Part shown: positions 1 to 8,065 of the stretch, in pieces
How the letters are laid out: each line of letters starts with the position of its first letter
Position numbering within the stretch: the first letter of the stretch is position 1
Assembly: GCA_949300325.1 (NCBI GenBank)
Contig: CASGDQ010000030.1
Coordinates: 1 to 47,680, forward strand
Direction: 5' to 3'
DNA length: 47,680 bases
DNA from: an uncultured Spirochaetales bacterium
Lineage (GTDB): Bacteria > Spirochaetota > Spirochaetia > Sphaerochaetales > Sphaerochaetaceae
Position numbers and translations under genes: made by a program
The notes under the pieces: generated by a model
Database searches by the model: none
Seen by the model: only the letters and a program-made list of their open reading frames with translations
Told to the model about the DNA's origin: nothing

Positions 1-96
1 AGCCATAGGAAGGCGATGGTCGCCGTAATGAACAAGCTCTCGAAGATCATCTTCACCCTCCTGACAAGAGGAGAAATATATAAGGAAGAAGCTTGA
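1..96 (+). mobile_element. 3' end of an IS110-family transposase (partial)
   Basis: The frame is open from the first base to a TGA at 94-96 and gives 31 residues. It contains a basic-hydrophobic stretch (KAMVAVMNKLSKIIFTLL) followed by RGEIYKEEA, which resembles the extreme C-terminus of IS110/IS116/IS902-type transposases. Only the tail is in the window, so it cannot be told whether the element is intact. IS110 elements usually lack long terminal inverted repeats, and none is seen downstream. The identification rests on a short match and could be wrong. Confidence 0.45.
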
Positions 97-275
97 TTCA
101 CATTTCTTATACTTTTTCATTCTTTATAGTTGACTCCTGTTGGCTGTACTATAGGAGAAAAGGGTTAAATCAAAATGCACGGATTGTTAAATCCATGTTA
201 AATCATGCTAGTCTATTCTGAATTCAAAGCTTTGGTTTTGTTTTCAAATGGGAAAAAATATAGTATCTTCACTTT
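97..275. other. Non-coding gap between transposase end and folC; three TTAAATC copies
   Basis: An AT-rich stretch with no supported gene. TTAAATC occurs at 165-171, 187-193 and 198-204, spaced 22 and 11 bp, which puts all three on the same face of the helix. This could be a regulator-binding array or chance in AT-rich DNA. It could also contain the right end of the upstream insertion element. Confidence 0.35.
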
Positions 276-1562
276 ATGGCTGCAACGGAAGACATTTTGA
301 ATGCGTTCTTCATGTCATACATGCCCTCGCCCGGCATTACCGGATTGAGGGAAGCAAGACTTGAGAGGATGGCTGCGCTGCTAGGGGCTTTAGGAAATCC
401 CGAAGACAGCTTTAAAAAGATACACATAGCAGGAAGCAAGGGAAAAGGCAGCACCTCCACCATGCTTTCCGTACTGCTTGAGCAAAGCGGGGAAAAATGC
501 GGCCTGTATCTTTCGCCTCATGTCTACGATATACGCGAAAGGTTCACCCTCGCAGGAAAATTCTTTGACGACAAACTGTATCTCGACAGTCTCCTTCAGC
601 TTAAAAAAGGGATTGCTGGGCTGCAATTCACACCTTCTACATTCGAGCTTTATACCGCTTATGCTTACATCCTTTTTAAAAATGCTTCATGCACATATGC
701 TGTGATAGAAACAGGGCTCGGCGGACGGCTGGATGCGACAAACACGATAAAAAGCGTTTTCCAGGTGCTCATGCCGATCGAGCTGGAACATCAGGATCTG
801 CTTGGAGGAACCATCAGGGAGATAGCGGCAGAAAAAAGCAAGATCATAAAAAGAGGCACCCGCTGCTATATTGCAGAAATGCTTGATGAGGCAAAGGATG
901 TGTTTCTCAGAGAAGCGGATATGATGGGATGCAAGGCTGTCCTGTTTGAACATGAGATCTCAGGTTTTTTCCACAGCGAGGAGAAAACTTGTTCAATGAC
1001 AAGTTTTTCTATCGACGGAGAGAATTTCGTCCTCCACACCAGGCTTAGAGGCAAAACCATGGCAAAAAACCTCGCACTCAGCATCCTTATTGCCAAGAGG
1101 GAGGGATTTTTAACTGAAAAAGGGATAAGTGAGCTTGAAAAGCTTGAGATTCCGGGACGCTTTGAGCTAAGGAGTTATCATGGCAGGAGCGTGGTATTTG
1201 AGGTAGCACATACAAAAAGAAGCATGGAAAACGCAGTAGAGACATTTAAAGCTGTTTTTCCGCATGAGGATACTCTCTGCCTGTTTTCTGCAGTAGAAGG
1301 CAAGGATCACGAGTCGATGCTCAAGATGATTATTGATAATTTCAACACCGTCGTGATAACAAAGGCGGGAGATTTCAAGAAATCGGATCCTAAAAAGCTT
1401 TTCGAGCTTGCAAATTCCATCTCAAAGGGAAAGACGAAGATAATGCTTGAGGAGGATGAAAGGAAGGCTTTTTCCTTGGCCCTGGATGAATCTTCCCATA
1501 TCATGGTCGCAGGCTCATTTTATCTTGTGGGAAACTTCAAACGGGAGGATTGCTTATGCTGA
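276..1562 (+). CDS. folC: Folylpolyglutamate synthase / dihydrofolate synthase (FolC)
   Basis: FolC adds glutamate to folates (and to dihydropteroate in bifunctional members) with ATP, keeping the cofactor in the cytoplasm. The 428-residue product has the family P-loop GSKGKGST at residues 53-60, the ETGLGGRLDATN segment at 145-156 and the EHQDLLGGTIREIAAEK segment just after, all typical of the Mur-ligase-like FolC family and of normal length. A TAG in the same frame lies five codons upstream, so ATG 276 is the earliest possible start. No good Shine-Dalgarno sequence precedes it, and ATGs at codons 13 and 16 cannot be excluded. It is the first gene of a + strand run, and its last codons overlap the ribosome site and start of the NFACT gene. 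Whether it also has dihydrofolate synthase activity cannot be read here. Confidence 0.9.
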   Translation: MAATEDILNAFFMSYMPSPGITGLREARLERMAALLGALGNPEDSFKKIHIAGSKGKGSTSTMLSVLLEQSGEKCGLYLSPHVYDIRERFTLAGKFFDDKLYLDSLLQLKKGIAGLQFTPSTFELYTAYAYILFKNASCTYAVIETGLGGRLDATNTIKSVFQVLMPIELEHQDLLGGTIREIAAEKSKIIKRGTRCYIAEMLDEAKDVFLREADMMGCKAVLFEHEISGFFHSEEKTCSMTSFSIDGENFVLHTRLRGKTMAKNLALSILIAKREGFLTEKGISELEKLEIPGRFELRSYHGRSVVFEVAHTKRSMENAVETFKAVFPHEDTLCLFSAVEGKDHESMLKMIIDNFNTVVITKAGDFKKSDPKKLFELANSISKGKTKIMLEEDERKAFSLALDESSHIMVAGSFYLVGNFKREDCLC

Positions 1563-2959
1563 ACCATAAAGAAGTCGGGCTCCTGATTTCCGAGCTTCCG
1601 CTCAAAGGCTCCTATATCCAGAAAATAACAGAGCATGACTATCACAGCTTCACATTCTCGCTGTTTGAAAAAGAGGAAAAAGCCTGGCTGTTATATGTAG
1701 AAATAGCTACGGCGAACTCCCATTTCTGCAGAACTGAAAGGATAAGGAAAAAAAGCGGTAACACGCAACGTTTTGCCCAATATTTGAAAAGCCATATAAT
1801 CGGTGCGGGGATTACAGATGTCTATCAGCTTCCGTTTGACAGAGCATTCATTCTCACTCTTTCAAAAGAAGAAAAGATCCTCAAGCTTCTCTTCAGGTTC
1901 TACTCGGGCCCGGGGGCAAACATCATGGTCTTGGATGAAGATGATACGATATTGGAACTGATGTTCCGGCGCCCTAAAAGAAACGAGGCTCCAGGATGCA
2001 AGCTGGTTTTCGAGCCAAGAGAAGGCGAAGGGGAAAAAGTTTTTTCTATCCGGCAGTATGAGGGAAGCTCCTTCAATGCATGGATAGACAGGTTTTATAG
2101 CACGCTCGACAGGCAAGAAGAGATAGATGAGCTGGTTTTAAGAGCCGAGAGGAAAAGAGACAGGCTTATCAGCGAGAAGGAACGCCTTATAAGAAGTGCC
2201 GAGCAAAGGCTTAATGCAGCAAAGGATTATGAAAATTCAAAAAGGTTGGCTGATCTTCTTTCCTCATCCCTTTTTATGGTAAAAAAAGGAATGGACAGGA
2301 TCGTGCTCGATGACTGGCAGACAGGGGGCAAAACCGCAATCCCCTTGAATCCCGCAATCAGTGCCAGAGAAAACCTGGATCGCCTTTATGCAAAATACCA
2401 GAAGGATAAGAAGGCCTTCTCAATGGCAGAGGAAGAGCTCAATAGGCTTCAGAAAGAGCTTGAGGAGCTGAAAGAATATTATTGCAATCTTCTTGCCTTT
2501 CCTGAAGAAAACCTTGCAAAACTCAGGCAAAACGGGGAAGCAGAGGTCAAAAAAGGAGAAAAGAAGACCTACCCCGGACTGATTATCGAGAGCGGTAAAT
2601 TCACTCTTTTAGTCGGAAGGAATGCAAAGGAAAACGATGAGATTTTGAGGCACTACTGCCGTGGCAACGACTGGTGGGTCCACACCAGGGACTATGCTGG
2701 AGGTTATGTAATAATCAAATCGCAGAAGGATAAAAGCGTGCCTCTGGAGACGCTGCTGGATGCATCAATGCTTGCAATACATTACTCAAAAGCGAAAAAT
2801 GAGAAGAAAGCGGATCTTTATTATACACAGGTAAAACACCTCAGGCGGGTTAAGGACGGAAAAACCGGGCTTGTGCTGGCAACCCAGGAAAAGAACCTCA
2901 CGGTTGAAAAAGATGAGCTTAGGATCAGAAAACTTTTAGAAAAGGGGGAAGAAAGATGA
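1556..2959 (+). CDS. rqcH: NFACT-family protein, RqcH-like (ribosome quality control)
   Basis: RqcH/Rqc2-family NFACT proteins bind stalled 50S subunits and recruit tRNA-Ala to add alanine tails; Gram-positive members were once called fibronectin-binding proteins. The product is about 467 residues, shorter than the usual 550-580. An NFACT-N domain fills the first 170 residues and includes the Asp-Arg pair (PFDR, near residue 95) that is essential for tailing in characterised RqcH. A coiled-coil segment with many Glu/Arg/Lys lies near 190-330, and a C-terminal NFACT-R segment has GNDWWVHTRDYAGGYVII. ATG 1556 is preferred over the upstream TTG at 1550 because GGGAGG at 1543-1548 lies at good spacing. 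The start is inside folC and the stop overlaps the next gene by 4 bp, so the three genes are probably co-transcribed. Function is inferred from family membership. Confidence 0.8.
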   Translation: MLNHKEVGLLISELPLKGSYIQKITEHDYHSFTFSLFEKEEKAWLLYVEIATANSHFCRTERIRKKSGNTQRFAQYLKSHIIGAGITDVYQLPFDRAFILTLSKEEKILKLLFRFYSGPGANIMVLDEDDTILELMFRRPKRNEAPGCKLVFEPREGEGEKVFSIRQYEGSSFNAWIDRFYSTLDRQEEIDELVLRAERKRDRLISEKERLIRSAEQRLNAAKDYENSKRLADLLSSSLFMVKKGMDRIVLDDWQTGGKTAIPLNPAISARENLDRLYAKYQKDKKAFSMAEEELNRLQKELEELKEYYCNLLAFPEENLAKLRQNGEAEVKKGEKKTYPGLIIESGKFTLLVGRNAKENDEILRHYCRGNDWWVHTRDYAGGYVIIKSQKDKSVPLETLLDASMLAIHYSKAKNEKKADLYYTQVKHLRRVKDGKTGLVLATQEKNLTVEKDELRIRKLLEKGEER

Positions 2960-4416
2960 TTAAAGCAGAAGATATAGTGAAACTGAAAGTGGATGGAGTT
3001 GTAAAAACTGCCATAAGGATAGGATACAAGGATGACAGCCTGCCCTCCCATATATTCCAAGGAGGAAAGAAGGAAGGCATCATCGTCGAAAACGGCATCC
3101 CCCGCCCCTTTTTATGGGAATCGATCACATTCGAAAATGATCAGAGATACGTGTATTTCGAAGACATGGAGGTTTATAGCCTGGAGGAACTCTTTTATTC
3201 CAAGAGGAATCTGGCACTCGAAATTGTAAGAAATATCGCAATAGGTCTTGAGAACGCGGATGAAAGCTTTTTAAATCTTGAAACAGGAGTTTTTCCGTTA
3301 TACCGCATATTCCTTTTGTCAGGATCCGGCGTGCTTCTTCTTCCTCCTGACATCGGAGATGTCATATCGATTTTAAGGAACGATGAGCAGAGGATGAGCG
3401 AAGTGAATGTCCTGATCAGACGCGACAGCGAACAGCAGTTCAAGCTTATCATGGAAATGGCAGAGCTCCTTTATTATGCGGTTTCAGGAAAGCTGCCTTA
3501 TCAGGATCAGGACATCCGGCATTATAAATATGAGGAATACCCGCTTGAGAACATCCTTTCATCGAACAAAGAGAGCCTTGATGAGAAGACTGCAGGACTT
3601 ATCAACTTCATATTGCATGCAAAGAGAAGGGAGATGCGCGACATAATGGGAAACCGTTCCGGTGGAAAGGCCCTCATCTGGTTTATTGAAAAAAGCAAGG
3701 GGCTCGGATGGGGTCTTGATAAGGGAAAAGATTTTCTCATCTCATCATATGAGAACACAGAAGACTACGCAAAATTCTCAAAGCGTTCAATCGATGGTGC
3801 GAAACGGCATGACTTTTTCAGGAAGAAAGGAACAATAATATCTGTATGCGCCATCATAGCAATTGTTCTTGCAGCATTTTTATATGATTACATATCCTCT
3901 TTCCTTGAACCGCCAGCAACTGCAAATCTGAATCAGGAGGAAATAGTCATAGCATTCTACCAGGCACAGAACGAGATAGATCCATCGGCACTCATGGATG
4001 CGGTCAAAGGAGCCTCGATACCACAGGAAAACGAGGTGACGAATCTGTATGTTACTGGAAAGATGCGCCAGGCCTACGAGAATGTAGAACCGATAATCGA
4101 CGTAAACACCTGGATAAGCGAAGGCATGCCGGCAATACCGGCCTACACCATGATATACGGGGTCGTGCTGGATGACATGGAAAGGATAGGAGAAAATACA
4201 ATAAGAGCATATTCCACCTGGTATTCCCCATATACCGAAGACGAGACTGAAGAAGATGAAAATGATTCCTCATCTCTGACGATATATAAGAATCTTATCG
4301 AGCAGGACTTCACCTTCACTTGGAACGACAGAGGATGGTGGAACATCACCGCAGCTCCGATAACTTCAACTGAAGCAGCTGGGAAAATATCAGTTCCGAT
4401 AGATCCCGCGCTCTGA
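2956..4416 (+). CDS. Single-pass membrane protein with pseudokinase-like cytoplasmic domain
   Basis: I do not recognise a named family. The 486-residue product has a large N-terminal part (1-290), a single membrane segment at about 292-311 preceded by RKK (positive-inside), and an outside C-terminal domain of about 170 residues. The N-terminal part ends with LLYYAVSGKLPYQDQ (171-185), which resembles the helix-F region of Ser/Thr kinases (LYEMLTGKLPF). No glycine-rich loop, HRD or DFG motif is visible, so if it has a kinase fold it is probably inactive. The start overlaps the NFACT stop (ATGA) and the 3' end overlaps convergent miaA by 27 bp. A role as an envelope sensor or scaffold is a guess. 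Confidence 0.55.
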   Translation: MIKAEDIVKLKVDGVVKTAIRIGYKDDSLPSHIFQGGKKEGIIVENGIPRPFLWESITFENDQRYVYFEDMEVYSLEELFYSKRNLALEIVRNIAIGLENADESFLNLETGVFPLYRIFLLSGSGVLLLPPDIGDVISILRNDEQRMSEVNVLIRRDSEQQFKLIMEMAELLYYAVSGKLPYQDQDIRHYKYEEYPLENILSSNKESLDEKTAGLINFILHAKRREMRDIMGNRSGGKALIWFIEKSKGLGWGLDKGKDFLISSYENTEDYAKFSKRSIDGAKRHDFFRKKGTIISVCAIIAIVLAAFLYDYISSFLEPPATANLNQEEIVIAFYQAQNEIDPSALMDAVKGASIPQENEVTNLYVTGKMRQAYENVEPIIDVNTWISEGMPAIPAYTMIYGVVLDDMERIGENTIRAYSTWYSPYTEDETEEDENDSSSLTIYKNLIEQDFTFTWNDRGWWNITAAPITSTEAAGKISVPIDPAL

Positions 4417-5301
4417 GAGCAGATTCCGTATCCCCTCTTCATCCTCAGGATGGAACCAGGATACGAGAGGGCCGAAACTTCTGAAAAAGGTCATCTGCCT
4501 TTTCGCGTATTGCCGCGAGGAGGTGATGATCTTTTCTTTTATCTCATCCTTTGTAAGGCCTGGAATGAAGAATTCCTTATATCCGATCGCCTGCATTGCA
4601 GGCCAGGTGGACTCAGCTCCCATCTGCATCAGCATCTCGATCTCTTTTTCAAGACCGCAGGAGAACATAAGCTCAACACGCTCGGCAATCCTCCCATCAA
4701 GCTCGCTCTTATCCCGTTCCAATCCAATCACAACTGGATCGATATCCTCACGGACAGTCTTTGAGACAGCAAAGCTGGAAAGCGGGCGACCTGTCTGGTA
4801 ATACACTTCCAAAGCCCGAGAAACGCGGTAGACATCATTGACATTAATCCTATCTGCGCTTACCGGATCTACTTTCATTAGTTCCTCATGGGCCCAAATC
4901 CTGCCGTTTTCCTGTATCAGATCTGCAACACTTTTGCGAACATCCGGATCCGCTTCAGGCGTTGAGGCAGGCCCGAATAAAAACTGCCTGAAATAATATG
5001 CCGTTCCTCCGGTCAGCAGAGGAACTCTTCCCCTATCTGCTATCTCAGAGCAAAGCCTGTCGGCATCCTTGCAGTAATCGCCGACAGTATACTGTTGCCA
5101 TGGCTTTCGGATAGAGATGAGATGATGTGGAATAAGCGACAATAACGATGCATCGGGCTTGGCAGACCCGATATCAAGATATTCATATACCTGTATGCTG
5201 TCGGAATTGATTATTTCAAATCCGGAGGAAAAAAGGCTCCTGGTGAGGGCGGTCTTCCCGACCGCCGTCGGACCAAAAAGCACGACGAGCTTATGTTTCA
5301 C
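4390..5301 (-). CDS. miaA: tRNA dimethylallyltransferase (MiaA)
   Basis: MiaA transfers a dimethylallyl group from DMAPP to A37 of tRNAs reading UNN codons, the first step to ms2i6A. The 303-residue product has the P-loop GPTAVGKT at residues 10-17, the substrate segment NSDSIQVYEYLDIGSAKP at 32-49, HHLI at 59-62 and the GGTAYYFRQFL segment near 98-108, with a normal length for the family. It is the last gene of a - strand run, and its start overlaps the stop of the omega-like gene by 4 bp. Its 3' end overlaps the convergent + strand gene by 27 bp, so the two operons share antisense tails. Confidence 0.93.
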   Translation of the reverse strand: MKHKLVVLFGPTAVGKTALTRSLFSSGFEIINSDSIQVYEYLDIGSAKPDASLLSLIPHHLISIRKPWQQYTVGDYCKDADRLCSEIADRGRVPLLTGGTAYYFRQFLFGPASTPEADPDVRKSVADLIQENGRIWAHEELMKVDPVSADRINVNDVYRVSRALEVYYQTGRPLSSFAVSKTVREDIDPVVIGLERDKSELDGRIAERVELMFSCGLEKEIEMLMQMGAESTWPAMQAIGYKEFFIPGLTKDEIKEKIITSSRQYAKRQMTFFRSFGPLVSWFHPEDEEGIRNLLSERGIYRN

Positions 5302-5492
5302 TCATCTTTTCCATACTTAATCTCACCATTCAAGGCCTTCTCGAGAACATAGGAAACAACCTTATCCCCATTCTTTTCGATTTCGTCCTTGACATCGGTG
5401 GATGAGTAGATGTTGGCCTCCTTGATAGCCACACATGTGAGTTCGTACACGTTCTGCCCGTTGTCGATCAATGTATCCAATGGAATGCTCAC
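5298..5492 (-). CDS. rpoZ: Small RNA polymerase omega-like subunit
   Basis: A 64-residue protein with a GTG start; AAGGAG lies 7 bases upstream. It follows the omega pattern: an N-terminal LDTLIDNGQNVYELTCVAIKEAN segment (compare D-L...YELV.VAA.RA in RpoZ), then a Lys-rich K-V-V-SYVLEKALNGEI.YGK tail like the V..AL.EI..G.I.Y end of omega. Omega helps assemble beta' into the core polymerase. Context supports the call: the order yicC, nucleotide kinase, this gene mirrors the widespread yicC-gmk-rpoZ order, here with a cytidylate-kinase-like gene in place of gmk. Similarity is weak, so the call leans on both pattern and synteny. Confidence 0.6.
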   Translation of the reverse strand: MSIPLDTLIDNGQNVYELTCVAIKEANIYSSTDVKDEIEKNGDKVVSYVLEKALNGEIKYGKDE

Positions 5493-5536
5493 GTAATACT
5501 CCTTATAATCAAGCTTTTACACTATAAAGCAAAGAT

Positions 5537-6067
5537 TCAGTTTTGTCGAGATATCAGCGCCGCCTGCCTGACGATGATTTCCGCAATTTCCTCGGCGCTC
5601 CTGTAGTCGGTGTCTATTATGAGATCTGCAACCTTTTCCGGGCTGTTGTTATCTATCCCGTATATCCTTTTATAGCGGGCGCTGTCATGTTCATCCCTCT
5701 CTTTAGTCTGCCGGAATCTTTCGGCAAACGTGCCGCCCTCTCTCTTCATTATCCTTTCTGCCCTGGTCTTATCGCTTGCTCTCAGATACACCTTGAGATC
5801 GGCCTTTTCCAGCATCCAGATGGCTAGACGGCTTCCGAGCACGCAATCATTTTCCGCCATTGCCATTTCCACCTGGCGCCTGTCAAGCTCGATATCGATA
5901 TTGTCATCCTTTTCAGCCATGGCACAAAAATCCCAGAAATCCACACCCCTCTCGGCAGCCATCTGCCGGAAAGTGAAGTTTATCATCGCATATCCTAGCT
6001 TTTTGCTTACAAGCGTGGTGACAGTCGTATTGCCACATCCGCTTTTACTGGAAATAGCTATTCTCAT
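5537..6067 (-). CDS. Cytidylate-kinase-like P-loop protein with Asn in the Walker A loop
   Basis: A 176-residue P-loop kinase of the short cytidylate kinase/AAA_17 type, expected to move phosphate from ATP to CMP or dCMP. It begins MRIAISSKSGCGNTTV; the Walker A loop reads GCGNTT, with Asn where Lys is usual. Further support comes from DRRQVEMA near 67, GSRLAIWMLE near 83, the R-ERIMKREG lid region near 106-112 and DLIIDTDYRSAEEIAEII near the end. The second ATG (6067) is chosen over the one at 6079 because a GGAGG sits just before it, while the first has only an AT-rich run upstream. It lies between yicC and the omega-like gene. Asn in this loop may be normal for spirochaete and clostridial relatives. 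Confidence 0.7.
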   Translation of the reverse strand: MRIAISSKSGCGNTTVTTLVSKKLGYAMINFTFRQMAAERGVDFWDFCAMAEKDDNIDIELDRRQVEMAMAENDCVLGSRLAIWMLEKADLKVYLRASDKTRAERIMKREGGTFAERFRQTKERDEHDSARYKRIYGIDNNSPEKVADLIIDTDYRSAEEIAEIIVRQAALISRQN

Positions 6068-6119
6068 CCGATCCTCCATAATGAAAAAATTGTAATGCCG
6101 AGGCAGGCATTTGTCAAAA

Positions 6120-6983
6120 TCACTCGATATTCCTGATCTGTTCCCGAATGTTTTCCAAACTGTCCTTGAGATCGACTACGCTGCGGCTTATTTCAAGCAT
6201 CTGGCTTTTCGAGCCGATGGTATTGCTTTCCCTGTTCATCTCCTGGCACAGGAAATCCAGACGCTTGCCCACAGCCTCATTGGAATCAAGAAGCTTGAAA
6301 TACTCGCAGACATGGGCCTCAAGCCTCTTGATCTCCTCGTTAATCGAGTATTTTACCAATAAAAGGGTCACTTCCTCCATAAAGCGGGCATCATCAAGGC
6401 CCTTGTCGCGAAGCAGCTCGTCATATCTGGAAAAAAGGAGCCCTTTGAAATATGACAGCATCTGCTCCGAGTGAGCCTTTATGTTTTCCAGGCTGCTGTT
6501 GAAGATGCCTCCAAGACGGGCAAGATCCTTTTTAGTAGCTTCTCCTTCCCTGCACTTGCTTTCGCTGAACATGAGCAGGGCCTGCTTCATCACCATGATG
6601 AGATTATCATGATAAACTGCAGCCTCTTCACCCTTTTCCACTTGGATTATGCCCTCCAATGCGGCGTAATCGGAAAAGGAAGGAACCGTGCCGGTAGCTG
6701 AAGCGATCTTTTCATATGCCTGCATATAGGAAGAAAGAGCAGTCTCATCCACGAAAAGCTCAGGAGAAGAAGAAAGCACCTTGAGACGGACCGTAAGCTC
6801 CACATGCCCCCGTGCGGCCACCTCCTTGATCATGCCGTCAAGCTCCTGTTCATAGCAGGAAAAGATGTATGGAATGCTATGCACAATCTCCAGATATCTG
6901 CTGTTATAGCTCTTGATTTCAATCTCAAGATGATAGTCATCCCCTTTGAAAACACCATGGCCATAGCCGGTCATGCTCTTCAT
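6120..6983 (-). CDS. yicC: YicC-family endoribonuclease
   Basis: YicC proteins are RNases of the YicC/YloC family that act on small RNAs and other transcripts. The product is 287 residues starting MKSMTGYGHG, the family hallmark (MxSMTGYG). It also has IEIKSYNSRYLEI near 27-39, RGHVEL near 68 and the conserved C-terminal KRLDFLCQEMNRESNTIGSKS segment, which is nearly invariant in the family. A longer frame extends 24 codons upstream, but GGAGG lies just before this ATG and the hallmark begins here. The start is 1 base after the stop of the 234-residue gene, so they are likely co-transcribed with cmk-like, rpoZ-like and miaA downstream. Confidence 0.92.
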   Translation of the reverse strand: MKSMTGYGHGVFKGDDYHLEIEIKSYNSRYLEIVHSIPYIFSCYEQELDGMIKEVAARGHVELTVRLKVLSSSPELFVDETALSSYMQAYEKIASATGTVPSFSDYAALEGIIQVEKGEEAAVYHDNLIMVMKQALLMFSESKCREGEATKKDLARLGGIFNSSLENIKAHSEQMLSYFKGLLFSRYDELLRDKGLDDARFMEEVTLLLVKYSINEEIKRLEAHVCEYFKLLDSNEAVGKRLDFLCQEMNRESNTIGSKSQMLEISRSVVDLKDSLENIREQIRNIE

Positions 6984-6984
6984 C

Positions 6985-7689
6985 TCACACCTCCACAAAA
7001 ATATTTGCAACCAAATCATCCAAAGCAGGAAGCCCGGCGACTGAGGAAAAATCATCTACAGCGTAAACACAAGAAAGCCTTCTGACAACAGGAGAAAACA
7101 TGATTCGGTCCAAAGATTTCAGAAAATTCTTCTCTTCTTTTGTCTCTGTTCTCTTGAGAACAAGAAAATCGACGTTGCAAAAATATCCAGCAAGATCCAA
7201 AGGATATGAAAACCCGCTGCAAAACGTGCAAAAACACCAGACCCTGGATGAAAAAGGAAAGCCTGATAAAAGATAGGACAATTCCTCTTTGGAATGCACC
7301 TCGTAATCATGAATATCCGGCAGCCTGATTCCATTGGACTTTTCAAGCGGTATGCCGTATTGCTCGAAAGCGGCAAAAGCCAGCTCTGCAGTAGCATCAT
7401 CAAAATAATGGAAAAGGACACCATAATTCCCTTTTAAGGAATACAATCCCTCCTCAAGCTTCTCAAGACGATTTCCGTAAAAAACGCATTTTGTGCTGCT
7501 AGGGATCTCTAAATGGCTGGAAGATGAAGGCAGAAAGACCCTATTGAACTTCTTTTGAGAAAGAAGCTTAAAAAGCATTTTCTCTGAAAAAACCTTATCG
7601 GTCACAAATAAATCACCATCTCCAGCACCAAGCAGGGTCAGCAGGCAAAATATTTTGCCCCTATTTCTGCTTCCGTACACATCCAACAT
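6985..7689 (-). CDS. Hypothetical protein, 234 residues, first in the yicC run
   Basis: I do not recognise this protein. It is 234 residues with no signal peptide or membrane segment and no obvious catalytic motif. It is rich in Phe, Leu and Ser and has several cysteines, including FCTFCSGF near residues 153-160. The C-terminal VAGLPALDDLVANIFVEV is compact and acidic. An AT-GG-rich ribosome site (GGGGATAAGG) precedes ATG 7689. Its stop is 1 base before yicC, so it is probably translated from the same transcript. That position suggests an RNA or nucleotide metabolism link, but nothing in the sequence proves it. Confidence 0.6.
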   Translation of the reverse strand: MLDVYGSRNRGKIFCLLTLLGAGDGDLFVTDKVFSEKMLFKLLSQKKFNRVFLPSSSSHLEIPSSTKCVFYGNRLEKLEEGLYSLKGNYGVLFHYFDDATAELAFAAFEQYGIPLEKSNGIRLPDIHDYEVHSKEELSYLLSGFPFSSRVWCFCTFCSGFSYPLDLAGYFCNVDFLVLKRTETKEEKNFLKSLDRIMFSPVVRRLSCVYAVDDFSSVAGLPALDDLVANIFVEV

Positions 7690-7732
7690 GCCTTATCCCC
7701 GTATGCTGCACTGTTTCCAGCCGAATGAAATG

Positions 7733-7758
7733 AAAAAAATCAGCCCCCCTGGGAGGCT
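7733..7758 (-). terminator. Rho-independent terminator after the 54-residue CxxC gene
   Basis: Read on the - strand, CAGCC and GGCTG arms with extra C/G pairing form a GC-rich hairpin followed by ATTTTTTT. It lies 26-50 bases past the stop of the small CxxC gene and before the yicC run, so it separates the two. Confidence 0.65.
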
Positions 7759-7783
7759 GCGGCTTAAAAAGATTATCCGGCTC

Positions 7784-7948
7784 TTACTTGGAAAGCTTGG
7801 AATTGCACTGCTTGCAGACTTTGACCTTAGCCCCGTCGATTTCTCTCTCGTAAAGGCACTTGACCGCAGTCCTCTTGCAAACCGGACATTCCGCTCTACC
7901 ATTGTTGAACTGGTCTCTGATTCCCGTTCCCCTATGTGCTTTGGACAT
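7784..7948 (-). CDS. Small two-CxxC zinc-ribbon protein (54 residues)
   Basis: A very short gene: 54 codons starting MSKAHRGTGIRDQ, with CPVC at residues 21-24 and CKQC at 45-48, so four cysteines can hold one zinc ion in a ribbon. The rest is rich in Lys and Arg, as in small ribosome- or RNA-binding proteins. AAGGAG lies 7 bases before the ATG, and a terminator follows the stop. I recall similar small proteins starting MSKAHRG in spirochaetes, of unknown function, but this is memory and not a search. A ribosome-associated role is possible but unproven. Confidence 0.7.
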   Translation of the reverse strand: MSKAHRGTGIRDQFNNGRAECPVCKRTAVKCLYEREIDGAKVKVCKQCNSKLSK

Positions 7949-8034
7949 TCTATTCTCCTTATTGAAATTGGCTTCCTTGAAACTATATCAAATTCATTAT
8001 CCGCTCGTCAAGGAATTGAGCTGATTCGGCTTTC

Positions 8035-8061
8035 AAAAAAAACGGGAGCATCAGCTCCCGC
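8035..8061 (-). terminator. Rho-independent terminator after the 133-residue membrane protein
   Basis: On the - strand CGGGAGC and GCTCCCG arms enclose a TGAT loop and are followed by a T run (complement of the A run at 8035-8042). It sits immediately after the stop at 8066. Confidence 0.8.
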
Positions 8062-8065
8062 ATGT

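Noticed and set aside
165..204. TTAAATC copies as a CRISPR or transposon-end array
   Set aside because: The units are only 7 bp and spacing is 11-22 bp; no longer repeat or spacer structure exists.
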